A stretch of 14,524 bases of DNA from positions 1-14,524 of the forward strand of contig JAIDJZ010000075.1 in the NCBI GenBank assembly GCA_029051965.1, given 5' to 3'. A program made the translations under genes and the position numbers. This document shows positions 1 to 6,865 of the stretch, piece by piece (position 1 is the stretch's first letter; each line of letters begins with the position of its first letter). The DNA comes from Paramuribaculum sp. GTDB taxonomy: Bacteria; Bacteroidota; Bacteroidia; Bacteroidales; Muribaculaceae. The notes under the pieces were generated by a model. It did not search any database. It had not been told where the DNA came from and saw only the letters and a list, made by a program, of their open reading frames with translations.

Positions 1-70
1 AAAAAGCGCCGGAGAGATGCGATGATAAGGTAATTTAATACATCAGCACACAACACCCCAATTCAGTTAT

Positions 71-88
71 ATGCTTTTAAGCATTTTT
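71..88 (+). terminator. Weak terminator-like hairpin with T-run
   Basis: ATGCTT (71-76) and AAGCAT (79-84) are perfect inverted repeats separated by TT and followed directly by four T (85-88). The shape is that of a rho-independent terminator for a plus-strand transcript arriving from the left. The stem is short and AT-rich, so it would be weak. Confidence 0.3.
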
Positions 89-109
89 AAATTGATACGG
101 TCTGCAAAT

Positions 110-117
110 TACCTTTG
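110..117 (+). promoter_or_regulatory. Promoter-like -7 box (TACCTTTG)
   Basis: TACCTTTG is a perfect match to the Bacteroidetes -7 consensus TAnnTTTG. A -33 partner is poor: TTG at 92-94 is too close and the T-run at 84-88 is only a partial match. If used, transcription would start near 124 and run into the repeats at 207-302, antisense to the kinase 3' end. No real gene lies directly downstream, so its use is doubtful. Confidence 0.3.
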
Positions 118-206
118 CCTCGGCCAATCGTCATGCATCTGCGTCCGCTTGTTTCGGTCACAATGCAACCGCATTGCTCCCTCACTGCGCGAACACATCT
201 GCACGA

Positions 207-252
207 CACTTGACCGCCCCAGCGTTAACAAATATTGGGGAACCGGCTCTTA
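207..252. repeat. 3'-end repeat, copy 1 (hairpin core)
   Basis: This 46-bp stretch is identical to 8065-8110. Its last 30 bp (223-252) also equal 273-302. It contains the inverted arms CCCCA (217-221) and TGGGG (236-240) around a 14-nt AT-rich loop with a GTTAAC site, flanked by a second pair, CCG (214-216) and CGG (244-246). On the minus strand the core begins with TAAGAGCCGG. This copy lies behind copy 2 downstream of the kinase gene and does not itself carry a gene's stop codon. There is no T-run, so it is not a classical intrinsic terminator. Confidence 0.85.
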
Positions 253-256
253 GATC

Positions 257-302
257 CCGTATCCCCCCACAACGTTAACAAATATTGGGGAACCGGCTCT
301 TA
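257..302. repeat. 3'-end repeat, copy 2, containing the kinase stop codon
   Basis: The 30 bp at 273-302 equal the cores of copies 1 and 3. The remaining arm differs in sequence but keeps the pairing elements: CCG (257-259) and CCCCA (265-269) can pair with TGGGG (286-290) and CGG (294-296). The terminal TTA at 300-302 is the complement of the kinase TAA stop, so the element begins exactly at the end of that reading frame. Copies 1 and 2 lie in tandem in the same orientation, 50 bp apart. Confidence 0.8.
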
Positions 303-1817
303 TTCGTAGAGAACTACGTCGAGTTTTTTCGATCCTGAAATGGCTGTGCCTGTCCAGACCCCTTCTCCATCATAGGAGATGGAGATCGTCAGGTCGGAAC
401 CTTTGTCGTTAGTATGGAAGATAAATCGGTCGTTGAGGCCGGATCCATCCATTTTGAGGTTGATTCCGTAGCTGACATTAGTGTAGTCGCAGCTACCCCA
501 CCGGCCCTCGTTGTCGGTTTTGGCCGTCAGTCTGACCGGCCATTGCTTGCCATCCGCATCGGCGAAATATCCGTTGAAATTATATGTGTGCATTAGCGGA
601 CCCGGGGTTCCGTCGCGGACATCGGAGAAGTTGTCTTCGGCAGAAGTCTCCACAGGTTCGTCTGCTGCTTCTGCGATCGCCGGTGCTGCAGTGCTTTCTT
701 CGACAGCTGGCGTCGCGTCGCTCTCTGCTGCTGTTGCTTCGGAATCGACGAGAGTCGGTGCGGAGGGGTGGGACGGGGACTGGCGTTGTGACATCACGGC
801 AAAGAGTAGGATCAGGCAGGCTGCGAGCAGTCCGGCGATTATCCAGGTCAGTGACCTGTTTCGCGCGGGCCGGTTTCCTTTTTCAGCAGAGTGGCCGCGC
901 GGCAGATCCTCGGCAAAACTGATGGCATCGGCCTGACGTCCGGCCGCTTGAAACTGGAGCGCTTTTGTGAGTGCGTCGCGCAGCTGCGTCGACGTCTCTG
1001 AAGGAAGGGCCCGGGAGATGTAGTCAGGAGTCAGTTCGGTGGCTTTCGGCGGACGGCTGCCGGAAAGCGCATGCAGCATAGTAGCTGCAAGAGCATAGAC
1101 ATCGGTCTGTGGAGAAAAGGAGGTGATGCCGGCATACTGTTCGATCGGGGCGTAGCCTTCTGTGAATCCAGCGGCGGCTATGGTGCGCGTTGATGATCCG
1201 TTGTCGGCAATGTGTTTCGACTGGCCGAAGTCGATAAGCACGGGCTGCGGCCGGTTGCCCGGCCCGTTTGTGACCACTATGTTGCCCGGCTTTATGTCGA
1301 GATGCATGATTCGCCGGGCGTGAAGCTTGCCGACCGCATCGCATAGCGGACGGATGAGCGTCAGGGTCTCGGCCTCCGAAAGGTGATGGCGCGATGCGAT
1401 GTAGTCGCGCAGAGAGGGCCCCGCAAGGTAGTCCATTGCGAAATAGGCCGTTGAGTTGGCTTTGAAAACCTCATGGACACCGACGATGTTCGGGCTGAGT
1501 CCGCGGATCGATTTCAGTCGTTCGGCCTCAGCGATAAAATCCTCCATTGCGGCTGCCACTCTTTCACGGGCCGGATCGGCGGCTACGATGGTTGAGTCGG
1601 TCGTGACGGAGTTGCGAGTGCAGTCGCCCGCAAGAAAAAACTCCTTGAGCGCCACGCAGATTTCATCGGTGTGACTGCCGGAGATGGTACTGGCCCGGGC
1701 CATGTAGGTGATTCCGAAGCCTCCCGTGCCGAGTACGCGGGCGATCACATAGCGGGTAGTTCCGGAGCAGATGACTGTGCCGTTGGGAAGGGCATAGGGA
1801 ACATAAGGAGAGTCCAT
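300..1817 (-). CDS. Transmembrane Ser/Thr protein kinase with extracytoplasmic domain
   Basis: A eukaryotic-type (Hanks) Ser/Thr kinase that would phosphorylate cytoplasmic proteins in response to an envelope signal. In 505-residue numbering it shows a Gly-rich loop (LGTGGFGITY, about 29-38), the ATP-binding Lys in VALKEF (K58), the catalytic loop HLDIKPGN (D174, N179), IDFGQS (D196) and an activation-segment motif GYAPIEQY (about 221-228). A hydrophobic segment (about 324-343) precedes an Ala/Glu-rich linker and a beta-rich C-terminal domain (about 400-505) that I do not recognise and that would lie in the periplasm. I chose ATG 1817. A TTG at 1847 would add ten residues and overlap the bioB stop (TTGA). 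With either start the gene is probably co-transcribed behind bioB. The stop lies inside repeat copy 2. No partner phosphatase, FHA or other kinase-system gene is nearby, so the substrate is unknown. Confidence 0.9.
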   Translation of the reverse strand: MDSPYVPYALPNGTVICSGTTRYVIARVLGTGGFGITYMARASTISGSHTDEICVALKEFFLAGDCTRNSVTTDSTIVAADPARERVAAAMEDFIAEAERLKSIRGLSPNIVGVHEVFKANSTAYFAMDYLAGPSLRDYIASRHHLSEAETLTLIRPLCDAVGKLHARRIMHLDIKPGNIVVTNGPGNRPQPVLIDFGQSKHIADNGSSTRTIAAAGFTEGYAPIEQYAGITSFSPQTDVYALAATMLHALSGSRPPKATELTPDYISRALPSETSTQLRDALTKALQFQAAGRQADAISFAEDLPRGHSAEKGNRPARNRSLTWIIAGLLAACLILLFAVMSQRQSPSHPSAPTLVDSEATAAESDATPAVEESTAAPAIAEAADEPVETSAEDNFSDVRDGTPGPLMHTYNFNGYFADADGKQWPVRLTAKTDNEGRWGSCDYTNVSYGINLKMDGSGLNDRFIFHTNDKGSDLTISISYDGEGVWTGTAISGSKKLDVVLYE

Positions 1818-1843
1818 GAAGTGTGGGCTGATTAATGATGGGA

Positions 1844-2830
1844 TCAATGGGTGCGGCCGAGGCTGTCGTAGAGGGCGTAGTCGTCATCGATCTTGTTGCC
1901 GATAGTTGTCAGCATGTCGCCCACAAGAGAACCGGAGATGCCACCTTTGAGCAGCCGGCGGGTAGTTTCTGGCGAAAGACGGGCGCGTCCTCCGGCGAAA
2001 CGCATTGCCACTTTGGGTGCGACAAGACGCATCAGAGCTACGCTGAGAATAATCTCCTCTTCCGAAATCAGCGGAACGGATTCGAGGGGTGTACCCTTGA
2101 TCGGCTGAAGGATATTGACTGGGATCGAGCAAGCGCCGGCATCGCGGGCCTGTTCGGCGAGTTCAAGACGGTCACGGAGCGTTTCGCCCATGCCGATGAT
2201 GCCGCCGGAGCAGACTTCCATTCCCGCTTCGCGCGCCCAGGCGATCGTCTGTAGTTTGTCGGCGTGGGAGTGGGTCGTGCATAGGGTAGGGAAAAATGCC
2301 GCAGAGGTCTCTAGGTTGCAGTGGTAGCGTCTGACGCCTGCCTCCCGCAGTCTGATCAGCTGGTCTTTGGAGAGAAGCCCCATCGAGGCGCATAGGCTTA
2401 TGTCGGATCGTTGGCCGATCTCTCGGAAAATAGAGCAGAACCGGTCCATGTCGGCCGGAGCGACTTTTCGGCCGCTGGTCACGAGAGAGAAGCGGGCGAC
2501 TTTTCGGTCGGAATTGGCTTTTGCGGCCTGAAGGGCTTCGCCGAGGGGGATGAATTCATATTCCTTGATGCCCGTTGAGTGGCTGGCCGACTGGGCGCAC
2601 CATTTGCAGTTTTCAGAACAGCGTCCCGAGCGGGCGTTGACAATCGAACAGGTGTCTATTTTGTCGCCACACCAGCGCTGGCGCACTTCGTCGGCAACGT
2701 CGGCGAGGGTGTCGGGAGTGTGGACGGATGCGAGTGCGAGTGCTTCTTCTACGGTGGCGGGAATGCCTTGAAGGGCTCGTTCGCGTACGGTCTGAAGGAG
2801 AATATCCGGGGATAATTCGTTAGCTTCCAT
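1844..2830 (-). CDS. bioB: Biotin synthase (radical SAM)
   Basis: Converts dethiobiotin to biotin by radical sulfur insertion, the last step of biotin synthesis, in the cytoplasm. The 328 residues match the usual length. The radical-SAM cluster motif CSENCKWC is at C71, C75 and C78. Family landmarks follow: RFSLVTSGR (113-121), SLCASMG (C147), NLETS, VCSGGIIGMGET (C207), KGTPL and MRFAGGR (R277). By hand alignment C147, C207 and R277 match the E. coli auxiliary-cluster ligands Cys128, Cys188 and Arg260, but Ser115 sits where E. coli has Cys97. Extra cysteines occur at 132, 171, 184 and 234. The start ATG is at 2830. A promoter-like box lies at 2871-2878 and a perfect palindrome in between. 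No other bio gene is in the window. The kinase gene follows on the same strand. Confidence 0.96.
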   Translation of the reverse strand: MEANELSPDILLQTVRERALQGIPATVEEALALASVHTPDTLADVADEVRQRWCGDKIDTCSIVNARSGRCSENCKWCAQSASHSTGIKEYEFIPLGEALQAAKANSDRKVARFSLVTSGRKVAPADMDRFCSIFREIGQRSDISLCASMGLLSKDQLIRLREAGVRRYHCNLETSAAFFPTLCTTHSHADKLQTIAWAREAGMEVCSGGIIGMGETLRDRLELAEQARDAGACSIPVNILQPIKGTPLESVPLISEEEIILSVALMRLVAPKVAMRFAGGRARLSPETTRRLLKGGISGSLVGDMLTTIGNKIDDDYALYDSLGRTH

Positions 2831-2847
2831 ATAAAAATAGTGTAGAG

Positions 2848-2863
2848 TCGGCCCAATGGCCGA
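2848..2863. promoter_or_regulatory. Perfect palindrome in the bioB leader or operator region
   Basis: TCGGCC (2848-2853), CAAT, GGCCGA (2858-2863): perfect 6-bp arms around 4 bases. It lies between the putative bioB -7 box and the bioB ATG, close to the expected transcription start. It could be a regulator's operator or a hairpin at the mRNA 5' end. It does not resemble the BirA or BioR operators I know. Confidence 0.45.
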
Positions 2864-2870
2864 ATTTGTG

Positions 2871-2878
2871 CAAAATTA
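2871..2878 (-). promoter_or_regulatory. bioB -7 promoter box (TAATTTTG)
   Basis: On the minus strand this reads TAATTTTG, a perfect TAnnTTTG match, 40 bp upstream of the bioB ATG. I see no convincing -33 TTTG at the usual distance; the nearest TTG is about 25 bp upstream. It probably drives bioB and the kinase. Confidence 0.5.
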
Positions 2879-2964
2879 CGAAAAAAATTGGTAGAATTTC
2901 ATTCAATAATGGAAGTTTTGGATTTTGTGGGTTAACGGGAAATCTTTTTAGGTAGAAAAAAGGT

Positions 2965-2972
2965 TATATTTG
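2965..2972 (+). promoter_or_regulatory. Efflux operon -7 promoter box (TATATTTG)
   Basis: TATATTTG is a perfect TAnnTTTG match with a T-run (2945-2949) at about the -33 position. Transcription would start near 2979, leaving a leader of about 78 nt before the TolC-type ATG at 3057. This placement argues against the in-frame upstream TTG at 2970, which lies inside the promoter. Confidence 0.6.
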
Positions 2973-3056
2973 CAACCCCGTTCAACTAAAGGGTGTCGGT
3001 TCGCGAATTTCCGTACCGCTCCTGAACCTCAAAATAAGCTATCCACAATTCAAGTT

Positions 3057-4514
3057 ATGACTCTCACAGGTAAATTGTTAACCATTGCAGTTATGGCTGC
3101 GTCCGCTTTCGGCGCCAATGCCATGACCGTTTCGCTCGATTCATGCCGCGCAATGGCTCTGTCAAACAATAAGAATCTCCGGATGAAGGCGGAGGCTGTG
3201 CGTCAGGCCGGTTATCAGAAAGATGAGGCTTTTGCGGCTTATCTTCCCGCGCTTGATTTCGCGGGCGGATATATGTACAACCAGAAGAATCTGTCCATCT
3301 TTGATTCCGACCAGCGACTGCCGGTCCAGACGTTCGACCTTAAGACTCAGAGCTATCAGTATAATCTGGTGAAAAATCCCGTGACCGGCGAGCCGATCAA
3401 AGGTCCTGGAGGCCAGTATATACCGGAGCAGGTGGCTCTGATCCCGAAGGAGGCGATGGAGTTTGATATCCATAATGTCTTTTTCGGCGCGATCACCCTG
3501 ACCCAGCCGATTTTCATGGGTGGAAAGATTGTGGCGATGAACAAGATAACAGGCTATGCGGAGGATCTTGCCCGCGCGATGCACAATTCCGAAGCCGAGA
3601 ATATAATCTATGCCGTCGACGCAGCCTACTGGCAGGTCGTTTCGCTGAAGGCGAAGCAGAAGCTTGCCCAGAGCTACGTACAGCTTCTTGACACACTCCA
3701 TTATAATGTCGAGAAGATGGTCGAGCAGGGCGTTGCGACACGGAGCGATCTGCTGACGGTCGATGTCAAGCTCAATCAGGCGAACGTCGATCTGACGAAA
3801 GTCGACAACGGTCTTGTCCTTTCACGCATGGCACTCGCACAGGTGTGCGGTCTTCCAGTCAACAGCGACCTTCATCTTGAAGACGAGGATATTGAAGTGG
3901 CCACTGTCTCGGCGCCTGTCGCGACATCCTATAACATGGAGGATGTCTATGCGCGCCGCCAGGATCTGAGGGCTCTTGAGATCGGAGTGAACATCTATAG
4001 CAAACAGGAGGATGTCGTTAAGTCCGACATGCTTCCGAAGGTGGCGCTTGTCGGGACATATTCGTTCAGCAATCCGAATATGTTCGACGGTTTCAAGAAC
4101 CGTTTCAACGGGGCGTTTTCCGTAGGCGCGATGGTGACGATCCCTATCTGGCACTGGGGTGGCAATTACAATAAATACCGTGCGGCCAAAAGCAAGACGA
4201 CAATTGCCCGGCTTGAACTTGAGAACGCCAAGGAGATGATCAATCTTCAGGTCAGTCAGTCGGCGTTCAAGGCTCAGGAGGCTATGAAGACCTACGAGAT
4301 GACGGTCAGCAATCTGACCAAGGCCAATGAGAATCTTCGTCAGGCCAACGTCGGGTTCCGGGAGGGTGTCATGACGACGGATAATGTCATGGAGGCCCAG
4401 ACTGCGTGGCTCAAGGCCAATTCCGAAAAGGTCGACGCGATGATCGACGTCCATCTCTGCGATGTCTATCTCTCGAAGGTGCTTGGAACTCTTCCCTATC
4501 CGACCGGCGATTGA
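3057..4514 (+). CDS. TolC-family outer-membrane efflux channel
   Basis: Outer-membrane factor of a tripartite exporter: a trimeric channel-tunnel through which the inner-membrane pump and adaptor expel substrate. From ATG 3057 the protein has 485 residues, normal for the family. The N-terminus is a clear signal peptide (residues about 1-22, ending AFGANA), followed by the typical mature start SLDSCRAMALSNNKNL. The body shows the two-fold repeated long-helix pattern of OEP proteins, with aromatic-rich beta segments such as the one near TYSFSNP. The open frame extends upstream to a TTG at 2970, but that extension lies in the promoter and leader and would bury the signal peptide. It is the first gene of a four-gene plus-strand operon; the adaptor starts 71 bp downstream. 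Confidence 0.93.
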   Translation: MTLTGKLLTIAVMAASAFGANAMTVSLDSCRAMALSNNKNLRMKAEAVRQAGYQKDEAFAAYLPALDFAGGYMYNQKNLSIFDSDQRLPVQTFDLKTQSYQYNLVKNPVTGEPIKGPGGQYIPEQVALIPKEAMEFDIHNVFFGAITLTQPIFMGGKIVAMNKITGYAEDLARAMHNSEAENIIYAVDAAYWQVVSLKAKQKLAQSYVQLLDTLHYNVEKMVEQGVATRSDLLTVDVKLNQANVDLTKVDNGLVLSRMALAQVCGLPVNSDLHLEDEDIEVATVSAPVATSYNMEDVYARRQDLRALEIGVNIYSKQEDVVKSDMLPKVALVGTYSFSNPNMFDGFKNRFNGAFSVGAMVTIPIWHWGGNYNKYRAAKSKTTIARLELENAKEMINLQVSQSAFKAQEAMKTYEMTVSNLTKANENLRQANVGFREGVMTTDNVMEAQTAWLKANSEKVDAMIDVHLCDVYLSKVLGTLPYPTGD

Positions 4515-4585
4515 CCGCAGGGAACGCTCTTTTTGTCTGAAACAAGGAAAAAATAGAAAACAATAAATAAAACAAATCCATTATC

Positions 4586-5599
4586 ATGGCTGAAATTGAT
4601 AAAACTCCGACTCCGGAACGCCGCGAATCGCGGGTGTTGATGTTTTCACTTCTGTTAGTGGTGATCGCGACGGCGGCAATAGCGATCATCGGACTGTTCC
4701 TGCTGAAGCCGCCGGCCGAGATCATTGAAGGTCAGGCTGAAGCCACATCGGTCAGAGTGTCCGGGAAGCTGCCGGGAAGAGTGACCGAAATCTATGTGAA
4801 GGAGGGCGACATGGTGAAGAAGGGCGATACGCTGATCCATATCCATTCGTCGCTTGCCGAAGCTAAGCTGATGCAGGCCACCGAGATGAAGAAGGCTGCT
4901 GCGGCCCAGAACCGTAAGGTCGATGCCGGAACTCGCTCTCAGATCGTGCAGGGCGCACGTGATCTGGTGGCACAGGCAGCGGCTGCCCGCGAGATTGCCC
5001 AGAAGACCTATGACCGCATGCAGAATCTCTATAACGAGGGTGTCATGTCGGCACAGAAACGAGATGAGGCTAAGGCTGCCTATGATGCGGCAGTTGCCGG
5101 AGAGAAGGCTGCCCAGAGTCAGCTGAGTCTGGCTATGGCGGGTGCTCAGAACGAGGACAAGGAGAGCGCCGCCGCTATGGTCGGAGTGGCCCAGGGAGGT
5201 ATCAAGGAGGTCGATGCTGTTCTCGAAGATCAGTATCTGCTCGCTCCGTGCGACGGTCAGATCGATCAGATCTATCCGGAGCCAGGCGAACTTGTTTCGC
5301 TCGGCACTCCGCTCATGACGGTTCTGAAAGTCGATGACAAATGGGTCACTTTCAATGTCCGTGAAGAAGTCCTCAATGATTTCAAGCTCGGCGACAAGGT
5401 GAAGGTCATGATTCCGGCCCTTGACAGGAAAGAGGTCGATGTCGAGGTCTACTATGTCCGCGATATGGGTAGCTACGCAACGTGGCGCGCCACGAAGAGC
5501 ACCGGCGAATGGGACAGCCGCACATTCCAGGTCAAGGCCCGTCCGACCGAACAGCTCAAGGATCTTCGTCCGGGCATGACAGTTGTCTACCGTCCGTAG
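4586..5599 (+). CDS. HlyD/EmrA-type periplasmic adaptor (membrane fusion protein)
   Basis: Links the inner-membrane permeases to the TolC-type channel. The 337 residues contain an N-terminal membrane anchor (about 17-40), a first lipoyl half-motif (about 51-88, with RVTEIYVKEGDMVKKGD), an Ala/Lys/Glu-rich helical hairpin (about 89-215) that would dock on the channel, the second lipoyl half (about 217-250, LLAPCDGQIDQIYPEPGE) and a C-terminal beta-barrel ending RPGMTVVYRP. The ATG lies 71 bp after the channel gene in an A-rich spacer without a Shine-Dalgarno sequence, and the first permease follows 52 bp later. The single anchor and short barrel resemble adaptors that work with ABC-2-type permeases. 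The substrate cannot be read from the sequence. Confidence 0.93.
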   Translation: MAEIDKTPTPERRESRVLMFSLLLVVIATAAIAIIGLFLLKPPAEIIEGQAEATSVRVSGKLPGRVTEIYVKEGDMVKKGDTLIHIHSSLAEAKLMQATEMKKAAAAQNRKVDAGTRSQIVQGARDLVAQAAAAREIAQKTYDRMQNLYNEGVMSAQKRDEAKAAYDAAVAGEKAAQSQLSLAMAGAQNEDKESAAAMVGVAQGGIKEVDAVLEDQYLLAPCDGQIDQIYPEPGELVSLGTPLMTVLKVDDKWVTFNVREEVLNDFKLGDKVKVMIPALDRKEVDVEVYYVRDMGSYATWRATKSTGEWDSRTFQVKARPTEQLKDLRPGMTVVYRP

Positions 5600-5651
5600 A
5601 CACGGTCGAATGAAAAATGTTTATCGTTAGGTTATTAAATTCTGCTTATCA

Positions 5652-6818
5652 GTGTCACTCAGATATTTAAAACAATCTCTTTCGGATGGCGTCAGAACTC
5701 TGGTTTCCCGGCGTGTCTATCTGATATGCCTGATTGTCGTTCCGATTCTGACAACCCTCTTTTTCATTGACATGATGGACGAGGGATTGCCGCTGAGGGT
5801 TCCGTCGGCTATCGTCGATCTGGACCAGTCGCCGCTGTCGCGACAGGTGACCCGGTCGCTGCAGGCCTCGGAGCTGACGGACATCAATGAGAAGGCGGAA
5901 TCCTATCATGCGGCAATGGAGCAGGTGCGCTCGGGAAAGGTCTACGGCTTCTTCATGATTCCGGAAGATTTCCAGAAGGACGCTCTCAGCGGCCGCACTC
6001 CGACAATCAGCTACTACTGCAACCTGACCTACTTCGTTCCGGGCTCGCTTATGTTCAAGGGCTTCAAGACGATTGCCGTTACGACGGCGGGGGGTATCGT
6101 GCAGACCACGCTTGTCTCGGCCGGAATGCCTGAGGCAGAGGTGTCGACGATGATCCAGCCGATGACGGTTCAGACCCAGGCGATCGGCAATCCCTGGATG
6201 AACTATAACTATTATCTGACGAATTCCTTTATACCGGGAATGATCGCACTGATGGTGGCTCTGGTGACGGCCTATACGATCTGCGACGAGATCAAGCGGC
6301 GCAATTCGCGCCGGTGGCTCAGCCGTGCGGGCGATTCGATCGTAGTGGCTCTGGCGGGTAAGCTTTTCCCGCAGACGGTCATTGAAATCTGTGTGGGTCT
6401 TGCCTGTCAGGGGATCATGTTCGGATTCTATCATTTCCCGCTGAACTGTCCGGTCTGGCGCATGGTGCTTGCGATGGTCATGATGGTCATAGCGTCGCAG
6501 GCTTTCGCCGTCACGATCTGCTGTCTGATCACCAATCTGCGTCTGTCGGTCAGTCTCTGCGCTCTGACCGGGATTCTCGCGTTCTCTCTGGCGGCTTTCT
6601 CGTTTCCGGTCACCAGCATGTATCCGCCCGTTGCGGCGTTCAGCTACATCCTTCCGGTCCGCTATTATTTCCTGATCTATATCGATCAGGCGCTCAACGG
6701 GATTCCGCTTTACTATTCCCGCATGTATTATATCGCTCTCGCCATTTTCCCGCTCGTTCCGTTAGGTCTGCTCTGGCGCCTTAAACGGAGAATGAAGCAG
6801 ATGGTCTATCTGCCCTGA
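5652..6818 (+). CDS. ABC-2-type transporter permease (first of a pair)
   Basis: Inner-membrane permease of the ABC2_membrane_3 (YhhJ/YbhR-like) type. The 388 residues show one N-terminal membrane helix (about 21-40), a large extracytoplasmic domain (about 45-185) and about five further helices (near 191-211, 236-258, 268-290, 299-319, 357-375), the classical ABC-2 exporter topology. Family-like segments include AIVDLDQSPLSRQV after the first helix and a basic cytoplasmic loop (DEIKRRNSRRWL). The start is GTG at 5652; no ATG gives a better N-terminus. It would pair with the second permease as a heterodimer and feed the adaptor and channel encoded upstream. No nucleotide-binding subunit is fused or adjacent. 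Confidence 0.9.
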   Translation: MSLRYLKQSLSDGVRTLVSRRVYLICLIVVPILTTLFFIDMMDEGLPLRVPSAIVDLDQSPLSRQVTRSLQASELTDINEKAESYHAAMEQVRSGKVYGFFMIPEDFQKDALSGRTPTISYYCNLTYFVPGSLMFKGFKTIAVTTAGGIVQTTLVSAGMPEAEVSTMIQPMTVQTQAIGNPWMNYNYYLTNSFIPGMIALMVALVTAYTICDEIKRRNSRRWLSRAGDSIVVALAGKLFPQTVIEICVGLACQGIMFGFYHFPLNCPVWRMVLAMVMMVIASQAFAVTICCLITNLRLSVSLCALTGILAFSLAAFSFPVTSMYPPVAAFSYILPVRYYFLIYIDQALNGIPLYYSRMYYIALAIFPLVPLGLLWRLKRRMKQMVYLP

Positions 6819-6865
6819 TCCGACGGGGATCTGACAGTGTGGCAACAACCCGAACACTCACAATC

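Larger units (their letters stand above)
1..206. other. Gene-free left edge of the window
   Basis: No credible gene is visible here. All three plus-strand frames are open at base 1 and close at bases 25, 33 and 38, so the tail of an upstream plus-strand gene could lie in the first 38 bases. Frame 1 would end with a basic tail (KKRRRDAMIR) and TAA at 31-33, but nothing decides between the frames. The rest holds a weak terminator-like hairpin (71-88), a promoter-like box (110-117) and a stretch (about 172-206) that resembles the 3' end of the second permease gene at 8040-8064. A 60-codon open frame starting at 71 begins inside the hairpin and runs through the repeat, so I do not treat it as a gene. 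Confidence 0.5.

Noticed and set aside
71..253. 60-codon plus-strand gene ending in the repeat
   Set aside because: Its start lies in a hairpin upstream of the only promoter-like box, and its last 14 or so codons are just the repeat read through; the same peptide end appears in a spurious frame at copy 3.
207..302. Integron attC sites
   Set aside because: A GTTAAC core at gene 3' ends recalls attC, but the RYYYAAC/GTTRRRY boxes do not fit, the genes before the repeats belong to operons, and there is no integrase.
2831..2964. BirA or BioR operator in front of bioB
   Set aside because: Neither the long BirA-type dyad nor the BioR TTATnnATAA-type motif is present; only the short palindrome at 2848-2863.
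2973..3056. Riboswitch in the efflux operon leader
   Set aside because: The leader of about 80 nt has only a weak GGTTC/GAACC pairing and no conserved riboswitch core.
3822..4454. Minus-strand open frames opposite the TolC-type gene (also 3162-3701)
   Set aside because: Shadows of a well-supported plus-strand gene without recognisable features or promoter.
5667..6434. 255-codon minus-strand open frame
   Set aside because: Antisense to the first permease and strongly basic; codon bias favours the plus strand.
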